Assembly (NCBI RefSeq): GCF_024449095.1
Contig: NZ_CP024627.1
Span: 434,001 to 498,000 of the forward strand
Reading direction: 5' to 3'
DNA length: 64,000 nt
Source of the DNA: Vibrio coralliilyticus
Lineage (GTDB): Bacteria > Pseudomonadota > Gammaproteobacteria > Enterobacterales > Vibrionaceae
Every line of letters starts with the position of its first letter. The first letter of the stretch is position 1. The notes under the pieces are model-generated. The model was not told the DNA's origin. It saw nothing but the letters and a program-made list of their open reading frames with translations, and ran no database searches. Positions 36,780-47,934 of the stretch are shown in pieces. A program made the position numbers and the translations under genes.

Positions 36780-37740
36780 CATCTTCAAGAGAATAAGGAA
36801 GGGATTGCATAGTCCAGATGGTATTAGGTTCATCTTTTAAGCGGAATTGTGTGTCGGCGTCGAGGTTATTTGGTAAAACCGCAAGGCCAATAGCGATACC
36901 ATCATTAAAGTGATAATGACTCATGAGTTGTCCTGCACTACGCCAATTATCACCGACGGAACGCTCTATTTCTGCTCCTGCTTTGAGCTCTGATTCGCAG
37001 TGACCTCTTAGGATCTGTAAGGCGCGCTTGTTCATGCCACGGTATTTTGCTCTAGCGACGGTTTCCTGGCCGGTATAACAACCTTTGCTAAAGCTGATGC
37101 CTCCGAGAGCCTGAACATTCAACGCTTGTGGAATATGTTCGCCTTGGTGCTCTTTGCTGACAGCAGGGATCGCCGCATTAATATCTAGGCAAGTCCAGAT
37201 ATCTTCGCAAGCCTTGGTCGCATTGATGGACTGGCATAGCTGGGCAGCCGTTGCGCTATCAACGGCTAACAACCATCGTTGTTCGTCGATTTTGAGGGCC
37301 GTGCCACCTTCGATAGCACGCACATCTCCACTTTGCTGTGACAGTTCCTCAATGACTTGATTGGCGTTAGTACCAATCAGGCCAAGCAATACGTCGTGGC
37401 TTTCAGCAAACTCGACATTTGAGAAAATGGCGTATTTCTTTAATTCCGCCAGCTCTGTTTCGATTGCCGACTTGGGCTGTAGCATGGCGTAACCGCCTTG
37501 GTGGTGGAACAAACGAAATACACTCCAAACCTTGCCTTTCGCATCACAGTGAGCACCAAATGTTGTCTCGTCTTCGGCAAGCTGAACCACATCACAGGTT
37601 ACCTGACCTTGCAGGTAAGATTTTTTATCATCGCCTTGTGCGGTGATCATTCCCCATGACGTTAAGTGGGTGAGAACAAGTTCGGGAAGAGAATCTGAAC
37701 TAGAGAGAGAAAGAGGTGCAAAATCTTGTTGCCATTCCAT
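36772..37740 (-). CDS. ygfZ: tRNA-modifying folate-binding protein YgfZ
   Basis: A GcvT-like, folate-dependent protein needed for assembly or repair of some iron-sulfur enzymes, including MiaB-type tRNA modification. The signature KGCYTGQE is present (within SKGCYTGQETVARAKYRG), with its conserved Cys. The 322-residue length fits. It is divergent from sdhE, the classic ygfZ/sdhE arrangement. Its 3' end overlaps the YbaK-like gene. Confidence 0.93.
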   Translation of the reverse strand: MEWQQDFAPLSLSSSDSLPELVLTHLTSWGMITAQGDDKKSYLQGQVTCDVVQLAEDETTFGAHCDAKGKVWSVFRLFHHQGGYAMLQPKSAIETELAELKKYAIFSNVEFAESHDVLLGLIGTNANQVIEELSQQSGDVRAIEGGTALKIDEQRWLLAVDSATAAQLCQSINATKACEDIWTCLDINAAIPAVSKEHQGEHIPQALNVQALGGISFSKGCYTGQETVARAKYRGMNKRALQILRGHCESELKAGAEIERSVGDNWRSAGQLMSHYHFNDGIAIGLAVLPNNLDADTQFRLKDEPNTIWTMQSLPYSLEDDE

Positions 37741-37928
37741 GATGATTACCTGAATGCTATCGAATAGCGCTATGTTAGCGCTGAAAGAGTGATGGAAACA
37801 ACCTTTGAAGTGATAGGGATAAATGGTGTAAATCTGTTAGCTTGCTCGGGAGTGTGACTGAGTTAGTAGTTGTGGGCAATTTTGATTGTTACACTCGGCG
37901 CAAACAACCGAATAGGTGAGGAATAAGA
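37741..37928. promoter_or_regulatory. ygfZ-sdhE divergent promoter region
   Basis: No gene. AGCGCT occurs at 37766-37771 and 37777-37782 as a direct and inverted repeat with a 5-base spacer, 26 bases from the ygfZ start. It may be an operator or an early mRNA hairpin. Confidence 0.35.
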
Positions 37929-38189
37929 ATGTACACCACGGAAGAAAAAGCGCGAATCAAATGGGCGTGCCGCCGCGGAATGCTCGAATTGGATGTCGTG
38001 ATTATGCCGTTTTTTGAAGAGTGCTTTGACGAACTCCAAGACAATGAGCAAAGAGATTTTGTGTCGTTACTTGAGTGCGATGACCCCGATTTGTTTACTT
38101 GGATCATGGGTCATGGTCGTAGTGAAAACTTAGGTCATGCATCCATGGTCGATAAGATTGTTGCCCACAACCTCAGTAAAGTGCGTTAA
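37929..38189 (+). CDS. sdhE: succinate dehydrogenase assembly factor SdhE
   Basis: An 86-residue protein (YgfY) that inserts FAD into SdhA. The conserved RGxxE motif reads RRGMLELD, and the C-terminal helical segment contains FTWIMGHG. It is divergent from ygfZ and overlaps the start of the next gene, cptA. GTGAGGAAT is seen before the ATG. Confidence 0.94.
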   Translation: MYTTEEKARIKWACRRGMLELDVVIMPFFEECFDELQDNEQRDFVSLLECDDPDLFTWIMGHGRSENLGHASMVDKIVAHNLSKVR

Positions 38190-38556
38190 TCTCTTCGCCA
38201 CCAAGTCATTTCTATTTCAACAGGCTAATGCTATTTTCCTGATGTTGGCCTGTTGTCTTGTCATTTCTTCTGATCTACCTCTGCTTGCTGCAGTCTTTAT
38301 CCTTATTAGACTGATTCAATACCACAGTGAAGCAACATGGATTACTGAACCTGTACAAGGCCATTTAACTTTCTCTTCTGCCTGCTCATGTGAGATTGAC
38401 GGAAAACCGTTAGATATTAAAAAAAGTGTGCTGAGCTTGGCTATGTTTGGTGTGTTGATATGGTTCGAAAGCGGACAAAAACGTATTCTCTGGCGAGATA
38501 GTGTTGCAGAAGAGCACTACCGACAATTACTAGTGATGTTAAAAAGGGAACATTAA
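38137..38556 (+). CDS. cptA: YgfX/CptA membrane protein
   Basis: Small membrane protein paired with sdhE in gammaproteobacteria and described in E. coli as the toxin-like half of a CptAB pair acting on cell division proteins. Two hydrophobic segments lie at about residues 32-62. The C-terminal soluble part has the YgfX-type ending (RILWRDSVAEEHYRQLLVML). Start uncertain: the ATG at 38137 overlaps sdhE by 53 bases, and TTG codons near 38158 or an ATG at 38242 are alternatives. It ends at a convergent terminator before nadB. Confidence 0.7.
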   Translation: MHPWSIRLLPTTSVKCVNLFATKSFLFQQANAIFLMLACCLVISSDLPLLAAVFILIRLIQYHSEATWITEPVQGHLTFSSACSCEIDGKPLDIKKSVLSLAMFGVLIWFESGQKRILWRDSVAEEHYRQLLVMLKREH

Positions 38557-38567
38557 GTTCCCCCTTT
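38543..38567. terminator. convergent terminator between cptA and nadB
   Basis: GGGAAC (38546-38551) and GTTCCC (38557-38562), extended by A/T pairs around a small bulge. It serves converging cptA and nadB. Confidence 0.7.
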
Positions 38568-38570
38568 GAT

Positions 38571-40187
38571 TTATGACTGGATTTTCTTCGGTTCCAAAAT
38601 AGTGGGGCCACTATTTGGTGCCAGTTCTGGGTAGTCGAGAGTGTAATGTAAACCTCGGCTTTCCTTACGCTCCATAGCGCAGCGAACCATGAGTTCCGCG
38701 ACTTGAAGTAAATTACGTAGCTCAAGTAAGTTGTTAGAAACCTTGAAGTTACTGTAATACTCATGGGTTTCCTGCTGCAGTAGCTGGATGCGGCGTAAAG
38801 CCCGTTCAAGACGCTTATCGGTACGAACGATACCCATGTAATCCCACATAAAGAGGCGCAGTTCATGCCAGTTGTGCTGAATTACCACCTCTTCATCTGA
38901 GCAGCTCACCTGACTTTCATCCCAAGCAGGTAATGAAGGGGGAAGCTCTGCGTCGTCTAAACGTCGGATGATATCGTTAGCCGCCGACCATGCATAAACA
39001 ACACACTCTAGTAATGAGTTCGATGCCATTCGGTTGGCGCCATGCAATCCGGTATAGCTGACTTCGCCAATTGCATACAACTGAGATAAATCCGTTTCAC
39101 CTTGCTTATTGACCATGACGCCACCGCATGTGTAGTGAGCTGCCGGTACAACCGGAATCGGTTCTTTGGTCATGTCGATACCAAGATCCATCAAGCGGGT
39201 ATATATGGTTGGGAAATGCTTTTCGATAAAGTCGGCAGGTTTATGGCTGATGTCTAAATACATGCAGTCTGCACCCAATCGTTTCATTTCAAAGTCAATT
39301 GCACGCGCGACGACATCGCGTGGAGCAAGTTCTTCTCTTTCATCAAAGTCTGGCATAAAGCGTGAACCATCCGGGCGACGTAGGAATGCACCTTCACCAC
39401 GCAATGCTTCAGTCAAAAGGAAGTTTCTTGCTTCTGGGTGATACAAACAAGTTGGATGGAACTGATTGAACTCCATGTTGGCGACTCGACAGCCCGCTCG
39501 CCAAGCAATCGCAATACCATCCCCTGAGGACACATCAGGGTTTGAAGTGTATTGGTATACTTTAGATGCGCCACCCGTAGCTAGTACCACAAACTTGGCC
39601 CGTACCGTCTCAACGTGCTCTTGGTTTCGGTTCCAGATGTAAGCACCAACAATTTTATTTTTATCGCCACCCACCTTATCTTCGCAGATTAGGTCTAGGG
39701 TATTATGCCGTTCTAATACCGTAATATTTGGGTGATTGTGAGCGTTATCTTGCAATGAAGTCTGCATGGCCATACCTGTCGCATCTGCAGCATGCAAAAT
39801 ACGGCGATGGCTATGTCCACCTTCGCGTGTGAGGTGATAACGAGGTTGGTCATCACTGTCACCGTCTTCGCGGTCAAAAGGTACACCACCATCAATTAAC
39901 CATTGAACACACTCTTTCGCGTTCTCTGCGATAAACTCAACGGTTTCTTGCTCACACAGACCAGCACCCGCGACGAGTGTGTCCTGAACATGAGATTCAA
40001 TGCTGTCTGACTCATCAAACACAGCAGCAATACCACCTTGAGCGTAATATGTAGCGCCTTCACTTCTCGGCCCTTTACTCAATACAATGACTTTGCCATG
40101 TTCTGCTACACGTAACGCTAAAGACAGACCGGCTGCGCCACTACCTACCACTAACACATCACATTGATGTTCACGGTTTGCGTTCAT
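38571..40187 (-). CDS. nadB: L-aspartate oxidase
   Basis: FAD enzyme oxidising aspartate to iminoaspartate, the first step of NAD synthesis. It is 538 residues from the ATG at 40187 ([17 protein letters not shown]), the expected family start. The longer frame to 40232 begins with TTG. Motifs: [13 protein letters not shown] (FAD), [10 protein letters not shown], and HTREGGHS-like [18 protein letters not shown], and [17 protein letters not shown]. It is divergent from rpoE. Confidence 0.96.
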   Translation of the reverse strand: MNANREHQCDVLVVGSGAAGLSLALRVAEHGKVIVLSKGPRSEGATYYAQGGIAAVFDESDSIESHVQDTLVAGAGLCEQETVEFIAENAKECVQWLIDGGVPFDREDGDSDDQPRYHLTREGGHSHRRILHAADATGMAMQTSLQDNAHNHPNITVLERHNTLDLICEDKVGGDKNKIVGAYIWNRNQEHVETVRAKFVVLATGGASKVYQYTSNPDVSSGDGIAIAWRAGCRVANMEFNQFHPTCLYHPEARNFLLTEALRGEGAFLRRPDGSRFMPDFDEREELAPRDVVARAIDFEMKRLGADCMYLDISHKPADFIEKHFPTIYTRLMDLGIDMTKEPIPVVPAAHYTCGGVMVNKQGETDLSQLYAIGEVSYTGLHGANRMASNSLLECVVYAWSAANDIIRRLDDAELPPSLPAWDESQVSCSDEEVVIQHNWHELRLFMWDYMGIVRTDKRLERALRRIQLLQQETHEYYSNFKVSNNLLELRNLLQVAELMVRCAMERKESRGLHYTLDYPELAPNSGPTILEPKKIQS

Positions 40188-40572
40188 AAAACTTTTAAAT
40201 TCCCGAGTTAAGTTGTACTGGCGCCAATCCAACTTTTTAGCGTCAGTAATAGAGCGGCCTCGCTCTCTAAATCAATTTTTAAATTGCAACATGAACCCTG
40301 AAAATATCAGAGTTAGCTCACTATAGTAGCATTGGAATGAATGCAATTCTTGGTAAATAACATTGCTTTTAAGTTCTTTCGTCCCCACAATCTGGGGCAG
40401 AAGTTATAGGGTCATCACTTCTCAAATAAAATTCGAAGAAAGTTTGAACTTTATATTTATTGCTGAGTCACAATAGTGCTCAAGTAAGCAGTGGTGTCAA
40501 TACTACATTTTGCATAATTAATGCTCATATCTGACAAGATAGGGGTTAATAACAATAGGAGTACCCGCTCGA
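40188..40572 (+). promoter_or_regulatory. nadB-rpoE control region with sigma-E-like promoter
   Basis: No gene. The clearest element is GAACTT (40446-40451) with TCACAA (40468-40473) 16 bases apart, resembling E. coli sigma-E promoters (GAACTT-N16-TCTRA). It would start transcription about 90 bases before rpoE, giving autoregulation. A hairpin, CCCC...GGGG, at about 40383-40397 may relate to nadB. The -10 match is imperfect. Confidence 0.55.
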
Positions 40573-41151
40573 ATGAACGAGCAGCTGACCGATCAGGTGT
40601 TAATTGAGCGAGTTCAGAATGGAGATAAGCAAGCATTTAATCTATTGGTCACTAAATACCAAAATAAAGTGTGTAACCTTATTTCCCGCTACGTCAACAA
40701 TCCGGGAGATGTGCCTGACGTAGCACAAGAAGCATTTATTAAAGCATATCGCGCCATACCAAGCTTTCGTGGCGAAAGTGCCTTCTATACTTGGTTATAT
40801 AGAATTGCTGTTAATACTGCGAAAAACCATATTGTAGCTCAAGGCCGAAGACCGCCTGCGCAAGATGTGGATACTGAAGAAGCTGAATATTACGAAACTG
40901 GTAGTGCATTAAAAGAAATATCGAACCCTGAGAACTTAACGTTGTCCAAGGAATTGAAGCAAGTAGTTTTCAGTGCGATTGAAGCACTACCCGATGACTT
41001 AAAAACTGCAATGACGTTGCGCGAGCTTGATGGCTTGAGTTACGAAGAAATCGCTGCGGTGATGGATTGTCCTGTTGGAACGGTACGTTCACGTATCTTC
41101 CGAGCCCGTGAAGCGGTTGAGAAAAAGATTCAACCCCTTTTGCAACGCTAG
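40573..41151 (+). CDS. rpoE: RNA polymerase sigma-E factor
   Basis: ECF sigma factor for the envelope stress response. 192 residues. Region 2 contains NLISRYVNNPGDVPDVAQEAFIKAYRA (e.g. DVAQEAFIKAYR) and region 4 contains LDGLSYEEIAAVMDCPVGTV. It is first in rpoE-rseA-rseB-rseC, which also encodes its anti-sigma factor. AATAGGAG precedes the ATG. Confidence 0.97.
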   Translation: MNEQLTDQVLIERVQNGDKQAFNLLVTKYQNKVCNLISRYVNNPGDVPDVAQEAFIKAYRAIPSFRGESAFYTWLYRIAVNTAKNHIVAQGRRPPAQDVDTEEAEYYETGSALKEISNPENLTLSKELKQVVFSAIEALPDDLKTAMTLRELDGLSYEEIAAVMDCPVGTVRSRIFRAREAVEKKIQPLLQR

Positions 41152-41177
41152 TACCAGTAACATTAATGGTGAAAAGA

Positions 41178-41807
41178 ATGGCTGACAAAGAAAAACTTTC
41201 AGCACTCATGGATGGAGAGTTGGTTGATAAAGCTTTAATTAGTGAATTAGAGCATGACCAAGGTAGCCTGAAAACCTGGAAAAATTACCATTTGATTGGT
41301 GATGTGATGCGAGGTGAAGCACCGGAAAAACCGGAGTGGAACATTGCCGATAGTGTTGCACTTGCTTTAGAAGATGAGCCTGCGCATTCGACGTTTACCT
41401 CAGGTAAAGTCACAGACATCAATGAGCAACGCACTGAAGCTCAGCCTACGCCTTCTCAAGCTCGTCGCCAATTACCTGCTTGGCTCAGTCAATTTGGTCA
41501 AGTAGCTGTTGCAGCATGTGTGTCATTGGCGGTGATTCTCGGTGTCCAGCAGTATGGTGGCAGTGAATCGGGCCAACAGGATACTGAGCAACTCCCAGTG
41601 CTACAAACTATCCCATTTACTGGTAGCGCAGAGCCAGTGAGCTTAACGCGCTCATCGGTTGAACAACCATCAGCAACGAGCGAAGCAAATGTTCAGGAGC
41701 AACGTCGTCGTATTAACGCTATGCTTCAGGACTATGAGTTACAGTTGCGTTTAAATAGCGACAGTACCGCAGAGCACAATGACAACCCAGAAACGGTAGT
41801 TGAATGA
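41178..41807 (+). CDS. rseA: anti-sigma-E factor RseA
   Basis: Inner-membrane anti-sigma factor. Cytoplasmic N-terminus KEKLSALMDGE binds RpoE, one transmembrane helix lies at about residues 103-121 (VAVAACVSLAVILGV), and a periplasmic tail interacts with RseB. 209 residues from the ATG at 41178; an ATG at 41166 would add four residues. Its ATGA overlap with rseB indicates coupling. RseA is degraded stepwise by DegS and RseP in E. coli. Confidence 0.92.
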   Translation: MADKEKLSALMDGELVDKALISELEHDQGSLKTWKNYHLIGDVMRGEAPEKPEWNIADSVALALEDEPAHSTFTSGKVTDINEQRTEAQPTPSQARRQLPAWLSQFGQVAVAACVSLAVILGVQQYGGSESGQQDTEQLPVLQTIPFTGSAEPVSLTRSSVEQPSATSEANVQEQRRRINAMLQDYELQLRLNSDSTAEHNDNPETVVE

Positions 41808-42769
41808 GAAAATTTCTGATCAGTGCGCTGACACTGTTCAGTTTGAGCTCGCCACTAGCCTTTGCAGAAGACAAACCTGCAGAGGCTTTGTTGCATCAAA
41901 TGAACGAAGCCAGTCAGCATCTCAATTATGAACTGTCTTATATCCTGATTAAGAAAAACAGCATCGAACCTTTGCTGTATCGTCACGCTCGTGATGAAGA
42001 ACAGCAACTTGCCCATCTTATTTACCTCAGCGGCCCAGTACGAGAAGTCATTCGTCGTGGTGATGAGGTCAGCTACATAGAGCCTGGCGTTGAGCCATTT
42101 ACGATTGAATCGGGTAATATGGTCGCCCCAACTATCCCTCTTTTGGATGCCAATGTGGATGAATTGAGCGAGTTCTATGACTTTGTTCAAGTTGGTCGAG
42201 CGCGTGAGGCAGGAACGGCCTGTCAGGTATTGAGAGTGGCGCCAAAAGATGGACTACGCTACTCCTACATTCTGTGGGTTGATGAACAAACTAAGTTGCC
42301 TCTGAGGGCTGATCTGGTGGACCGTGATGGCGAAGTGCTTGAGCAGTTTCGTACGATTTCTTACAGCGTGAATGATCAGATTTCCGATATCCTGAGTGGG
42401 TTGAATACCGTTAAATTACCGGATGTCCTGTCTTTACCTAAAGGTGAACTTGAGAAAAGTTTTTGGACGGTTGGTTGGATTCCCAAAGGTTTTGAGTCCA
42501 AAGAGCTGAACCGTTATCGAATGGCAAATACTGATCGTATGGTGGAGACACAGATGTACAGTGATGGTTTGTTCAGCTTTTCTATTTATGTGTCTGAAAG
42601 TGACAATTACTCACTTAAAGGGCAGCTAGTTCGTCAAGGTAGACGAACGCTTCATAGCTTTGTTAAGGGCAACAAAGAGATTTCTGTCATTGGAGATATT
42701 CCTCCCGCTACAGCAAAACGTATTGCTCAGTCTGTCACCATTGATAAACAAGCGGGTACAGCACAATGA
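41804..42769 (+). CDS. rseB: sigma-E regulatory protein RseB
   Basis: Periplasmic 321-residue protein that protects RseA from DegS and senses mislocalised lipoproteins or LPS. Signal peptide residues 1-21 (cleavage after AFA). The RseB/MucB fold spans the rest, with an N-terminal lipoprotein-like domain (LLHQMNEASQHLNYELSYI) and a C-terminal domain (KSFWTVGWIPKGFESKE). Start overlaps the rseA stop (ATGA). Confidence 0.95.
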   Translation: MRKFLISALTLFSLSSPLAFAEDKPAEALLHQMNEASQHLNYELSYILIKKNSIEPLLYRHARDEEQQLAHLIYLSGPVREVIRRGDEVSYIEPGVEPFTIESGNMVAPTIPLLDANVDELSEFYDFVQVGRAREAGTACQVLRVAPKDGLRYSYILWVDEQTKLPLRADLVDRDGEVLEQFRTISYSVNDQISDILSGLNTVKLPDVLSLPKGELEKSFWTVGWIPKGFESKELNRYRMANTDRMVETQMYSDGLFSFSIYVSESDNYSLKGQLVRQGRRTLHSFVKGNKEISVIGDIPPATAKRIAQSVTIDKQAGTAQ

Positions 42770-43236
42770 TGACGGCGTTGGCAACCGTTTCTTCAGTGAG
42801 AGCTGGCCCATCTGGCTATGATATTGAGCTGAGCTGCGAGCAACAGACAAGTTGCAGTAGCTGCTCGTCACAAAAAAGTTGTGGTACTGGTATTGTATCT
42901 AAAGCGGTGGGAAACAAGTCTCTGCATTGGCATCTAGTGACCAGTAAAAGAGTTAAAGAAGGTCAAGTGGTGGAAATTGGCTTGCCGGAAAAAAGCCTCC
43001 TGCAATCTGCCGCGGTGGTTTATTTAGTCCCGTTGTTTGCCATGATCCTAGGCGCTGTTGTTGGACAGTGGCTATTAGCGCCAGCGTTTGGTCTTGGCGA
43101 GGGTATTGCTATCCTGACATCTGCTATCTTTACTGTGGCAGGCATTTATGGCGCAAAAACTCTAGCCGCCAATTTTGAGCGCCAGTCACTGCGAGACGTT
43201 ATATTACTTCGGGTTTTGGGAGAACCAATTAGCTAG
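42766..43236 (+). CDS. rseC: SoxR-reducing/sigma-E accessory protein RseC
   Basis: A 156-residue inner-membrane protein. The N-terminus has a cysteine cluster (CEQQTSCSSCSSQKSC), typical for RseC and suited to a redox centre. Two transmembrane helices lie at about residues 82-102 and 110-130. RseC affects sigma-E and, in E. coli, SoxR reduction. It overlaps the rseB stop and is last in the operon. Confidence 0.93.
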   Translation: MMTALATVSSVRAGPSGYDIELSCEQQTSCSSCSSQKSCGTGIVSKAVGNKSLHWHLVTSKRVKEGQVVEIGLPEKSLLQSAAVVYLVPLFAMILGAVVGQWLLAPAFGLGEGIAILTSAIFTVAGIYGAKTLAANFERQSLRDVILLRVLGEPIS

Positions 43237-43283
43237 TGCGAAGTGCACAGAAATTGGGTAGAATCTGCCAACTTGATTGAAAC

Positions 43284-43304
43284 GCCGTCACAAGACGGCT
43301 TTCT
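43284..43304 (+). terminator. hairpin after rseC
   Basis: GCCGTC (43284-43289) and GACGGC (43294-43299) with a 4-base loop, followed by TTTCTT. It separates the rse operon from lepA. Modest stem, so read-through is possible. Confidence 0.65.
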
Positions 43305-43341
43305 TATGTCCCTATTTTAAAGAGTTTAGTCACACCAAATC

Positions 43342-45135
<1,794 letters not shown>

Positions 45136-45169
45136 TTTGTTGGGTAACGACTCAATATAAGAACTTGTT

Positions 45170-45210
45170 AAGTGAAAGGGTTTCGGCTCTTTCACTTTCG
45201 TATTTTTTAG
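45170..45210 (+). terminator. lepA-lepB hairpin
   Basis: AAGTGAAAG (45170-45178) and CTTTCACTT (45189-45197) form a 9-bp stem, then TCGTATTTTTT. It looks like a partial terminator between lepA and lepB, and could lower lepB expression. Confidence 0.7.
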
Positions 45211-45223
45211 GTAAGGGAAGTCA

Positions 45224-46120
45224 ATGGCAAATACATTTTCACTGTTCTTGGTTATTGTCACTCTGGTGACCGGTATTGTTTGGGTGCTGGAAAAGCTGGT
45301 GTTTGCGAAGAAACGTCAGACTAAACTAGCTGCAGTTGAAGCTCAGACAAACGGACTGGATACTGCGACTGCTGAACAAGTGGAAAAGCAGCCATGGTGG
45401 ATTGAAAACAGTGTTTCAATTTTCCCTGTTATTGCGGCTGTTTTGGTATTGCGCTCGTTTATCTACGAACCGTTCCAAATTCCTTCAGGCTCAATGATGC
45501 CGACTTTATTGGTAGGAGATTTCATTCTGGTTGAGAAATACGCATACGGTCTAAAGGACCCTGTGTGGCGTACACAACTAGTTGAAACGGGTAAGCCAGA
45601 GCGTGGCGACATCGTGGTATTCAAATACCCACCTCAGCCAAACATTGACTACATCAAGCGTGTTGTTGGCCTACCGGGTGATACGGTTCGCTACAGTAAT
45701 AAGAAAGAAGTATGTATTCAGCCTAAAGGTGAGAGCCAATGTACTCAGGTTCCCTTATCAAATGTGGAAGAAAGCCCATTTATCCAAGATGGCGTACCTC
45801 TGATTCAACTGAACGAAAAACTGGGGGAGGTTGAACACCAGATTTTGGTTAACCCATTACGCCGTGATCGTGTTTCGGCTTACCAGCCTCGCAGCGGTGT
45901 AAATGAGTGGGTGGTGCCTGAAGGTCAGTACTTTGTGATGGGTGATAATCGTGACAATAGTGCTGACAGCCGTTATTGGGGCTTTGTTCCAGAGGCAAAT
46001 TTGGTTGGTAAAGCGGTTGGTATCTGGATCAGCTTCGAGTTCGAACGTGATGCAGATAGTCTTTTACCATCATGGATTCCAACTGGTGTGAGATTCAACC
46101 GCATCGGTGGTATTAACTAA
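45224..46120 (+). CDS. lepB: signal peptidase I
   Basis: Inner-membrane serine protease that removes signal peptides. 298 residues. Two N-terminal transmembrane segments (about 1-22 and 62-80). The catalytic Ser is in PSGSMMPTL and the general-base Lys in DYIKRVVGLPGD; GDNRDNSADSRYWG is conserved box E. Downstream of lepA in the usual order. Confidence 0.97.
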   Translation: MANTFSLFLVIVTLVTGIVWVLEKLVFAKKRQTKLAAVEAQTNGLDTATAEQVEKQPWWIENSVSIFPVIAAVLVLRSFIYEPFQIPSGSMMPTLLVGDFILVEKYAYGLKDPVWRTQLVETGKPERGDIVVFKYPPQPNIDYIKRVVGLPGDTVRYSNKKEVCIQPKGESQCTQVPLSNVEESPFIQDGVPLIQLNEKLGEVEHQILVNPLRRDRVSAYQPRSGVNEWVVPEGQYFVMGDNRDNSADSRYWGFVPEANLVGKAVGIWISFEFERDADSLLPSWIPTGVRFNRIGGIN

Positions 46121-46121
46121 C

Positions 46122-46172
46122 TTCTCGTGATGGGTGGCGTTGGCTCAAGTAGTCGCGCCATATGAACGAGAA
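46122..46172 (+). promoter_or_regulatory. possible RNase III autoregulatory hairpin before rnc
   Basis: TTCTCGT (46122-46128) and ACGAGAA (46166-46172) pair, with inner TGGCG (46135-46139) and CGCCA (46156-46160). A long stem ahead of rnc resembles the E. coli rncO element that RNase III cleaves to lower its own mRNA. Position and shape suggest the same here. Cleavage is inferred. Confidence 0.5.
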
Positions 46173-46196
46173 ATGAAATGAAATTATTGAGAGAGC

Positions 46197-46874
46197 ATGA
46201 ATTCTCCTATTGCCAAACTAGAGAAAAAGCTCGGCTATCAATTCAATGATGCTGAGCTTATTAATTTAGCGCTGACTCACCGTAGCGCTCATGGAAAACA
46301 CAATGAGCGTCTTGAGTTTCTGGGCGATTCAATTTTAAGTTTTGTCATTGCTGACGATCTTTATCATCGTTTCCCTAAAGTCAATGAAGGGGATATGAGC
46401 CGTATGCGCGCGACACTTGTTCGTGGTAACACGCTGGCGGAACTCGGTCGAGAATTCGAACTGGGAGATCACTTAAAATTAGGTCCAGGTGAATTGAAGA
46501 GTGGTGGTTTCCGTCGTGATTCAATTTTAGCTGACGCTGTTGAAGCCATTATTGGTGCCATTTATTTAGACAGTGATATTGAAGTGGTACGTGGCATTAT
46601 CCTTAGCTGGTATAAGCAACGCCTTGAAGCGATTCAACCGGGTGTTTCTCAGAAAGACCCGAAAACACGTCTTCAAGAGTTTCTGCAGGGACGAAGAAAA
46701 CCACTTCCTGTCTACACAGTGACTAATATTAAAGGTGAAGCACACAACCAGCAGTTTACTGTGTCGTGTGAAGTTGCAGGTGTCGGATCACCTGTAATAG
46801 GTAAAGGCACCAGCCGCCGCAAGGCAGAACAAGCGGCTGCAGAACTAGCATTAGAGCAACTGAGCAATGACTGA
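46197..46874 (+). CDS. rnc: ribonuclease III
   Basis: Double-strand-specific RNase (225 residues). Catalytic signature [17 protein letters not shown] contains the metal-binding Glu and Asp, and the second acidic site is [18 protein letters not shown]. The C-terminal dsRNA-binding domain (about 153-222) ends [17 protein letters not shown]. It overlaps era by 8 bases, as in E. coli rnc-era. Confidence 0.97.
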   Translation: MNSPIAKLEKKLGYQFNDAELINLALTHRSAHGKHNERLEFLGDSILSFVIADDLYHRFPKVNEGDMSRMRATLVRGNTLAELGREFELGDHLKLGPGELKSGGFRRDSILADAVEAIIGAIYLDSDIEVVRGIILSWYKQRLEAIQPGVSQKDPKTRLQEFLQGRRKPLPVYTVTNIKGEAHNQQFTVSCEVAGVGSPVIGKGTSRRKAEQAAAELALEQLSND

Positions 46875-47841
46875 TTCAACAGATAACAACGAGTTCGATA
46901 TCGATGCGTTTTTCTCATCGAGTGGTGAAGTGAGCTCACCGGAAAACCAACATTGTGGCTTTGTTGCTATTGTTGGTCGTCCTAATGTGGGTAAATCAAC
47001 ACTACTTAATCGAATTCTTGGGCAAAAAATTTCGATCACTTCTCGTAAGCCCCAAACAACGCGCCACCGTATTATGGGGGTTGATACTGAAGGCGATTAT
47101 CAGGCGATTTACGTCGACACTCCAGGTCTTCACATTGAAGAAAAGCGCGCGATCAACCGCTTAATGAACCGCGCGGCTAACTCATCTCTGAGTGATGTGA
47201 ATTTGGTGTTCTTTCTGGTCGATGGCACACATTGGACCAAAGACGACGAAATGGTGCTGACTAAGCTGCAGAAGTCGAACTTCCCAGTGGTGTTATGCGT
47301 CAACAAAGTCGACAACGTACAAGATCGTAACGACGTGATGCAGCACATGATGGATATGTCGAAAAAGATGGAATTCGTTGATGTGGTGCCTATCTCCGCG
47401 AAACAAGGCAAAAATATCGATGTGCTGCGTAAGCATGTTCGTGAGCACCTACCGCAAGCGACCCATCACTTCCCAGAAGAGTATGTTACTGACCGTTCTC
47501 AGCGCTTTATGGCGTCGGAAATTGTGCGTGAGAAACTCATGCGCTTCACTGGAGAAGAGTTGCCCTATTCGGTGACGGTAGAAATTGAGCGCTTTGACTA
47601 CAACCCTGAAACCGATGGTTTCCATATCAATGCGTTGATTTTGGTTGAACGTAATGGCCAGAAAAAAATGGTGATTGGTAAAGGCGGCGAGAAAATTAAG
47701 ACCATAGGCCGTGAAGCACGTCTGGACATGGAAGAGCTGTTTGGTCGTAAAGTGTACCTAGAAACTTGGGTTAAAGTGAAATCCGGCTGGGCTGATGATG
47801 AACGTGCACTGCGTTCACTTGGCTATATAGACGATTTATAA
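46867..47841 (+). CDS. era: GTPase Era
   Basis: Ribosome-assembly GTPase that binds 16S rRNA 3' end (324 residues). G1 [10 protein letters not shown]3 DTPGLH, G4 NKVD, and C-terminal KH domain with [13 protein letters not shown]. The start overlaps rnc's stop. It is followed by a terminator. The N-terminal extension before the GTPase core is a little longer than in E. coli. Confidence 0.97.
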   Translation: MTDSTDNNEFDIDAFFSSSGEVSSPENQHCGFVAIVGRPNVGKSTLLNRILGQKISITSRKPQTTRHRIMGVDTEGDYQAIYVDTPGLHIEEKRAINRLMNRAANSSLSDVNLVFFLVDGTHWTKDDEMVLTKLQKSNFPVVLCVNKVDNVQDRNDVMQHMMDMSKKMEFVDVVPISAKQGKNIDVLRKHVREHLPQATHHFPEEYVTDRSQRFMASEIVREKLMRFTGEELPYSVTVEIERFDYNPETDGFHINALILVERNGQKKMVIGKGGEKIKTIGREARLDMEELFGRKVYLETWVKVKSGWADDERALRSLGYIDDL

Positions 47842-47882
47842 GTTTGGCAGCGAATTCACTTCGCTCCAACATGAGTTAGTGT

Positions 47883-47910
47883 AAGGAGCCTATAGGCTCC
47901 TTATTTTTTA
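47883..47910 (+). terminator. era terminator
   Basis: AAGGAGCCTA (47883-47892) and TAGGCTCCTT (47893-47902) form a perfect palindrome followed by ATTTTTT. Intrinsic terminator. Confidence 0.88.
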
Positions 47911-47934
47911 TGTAACATTGATTTGGCATTCTCT

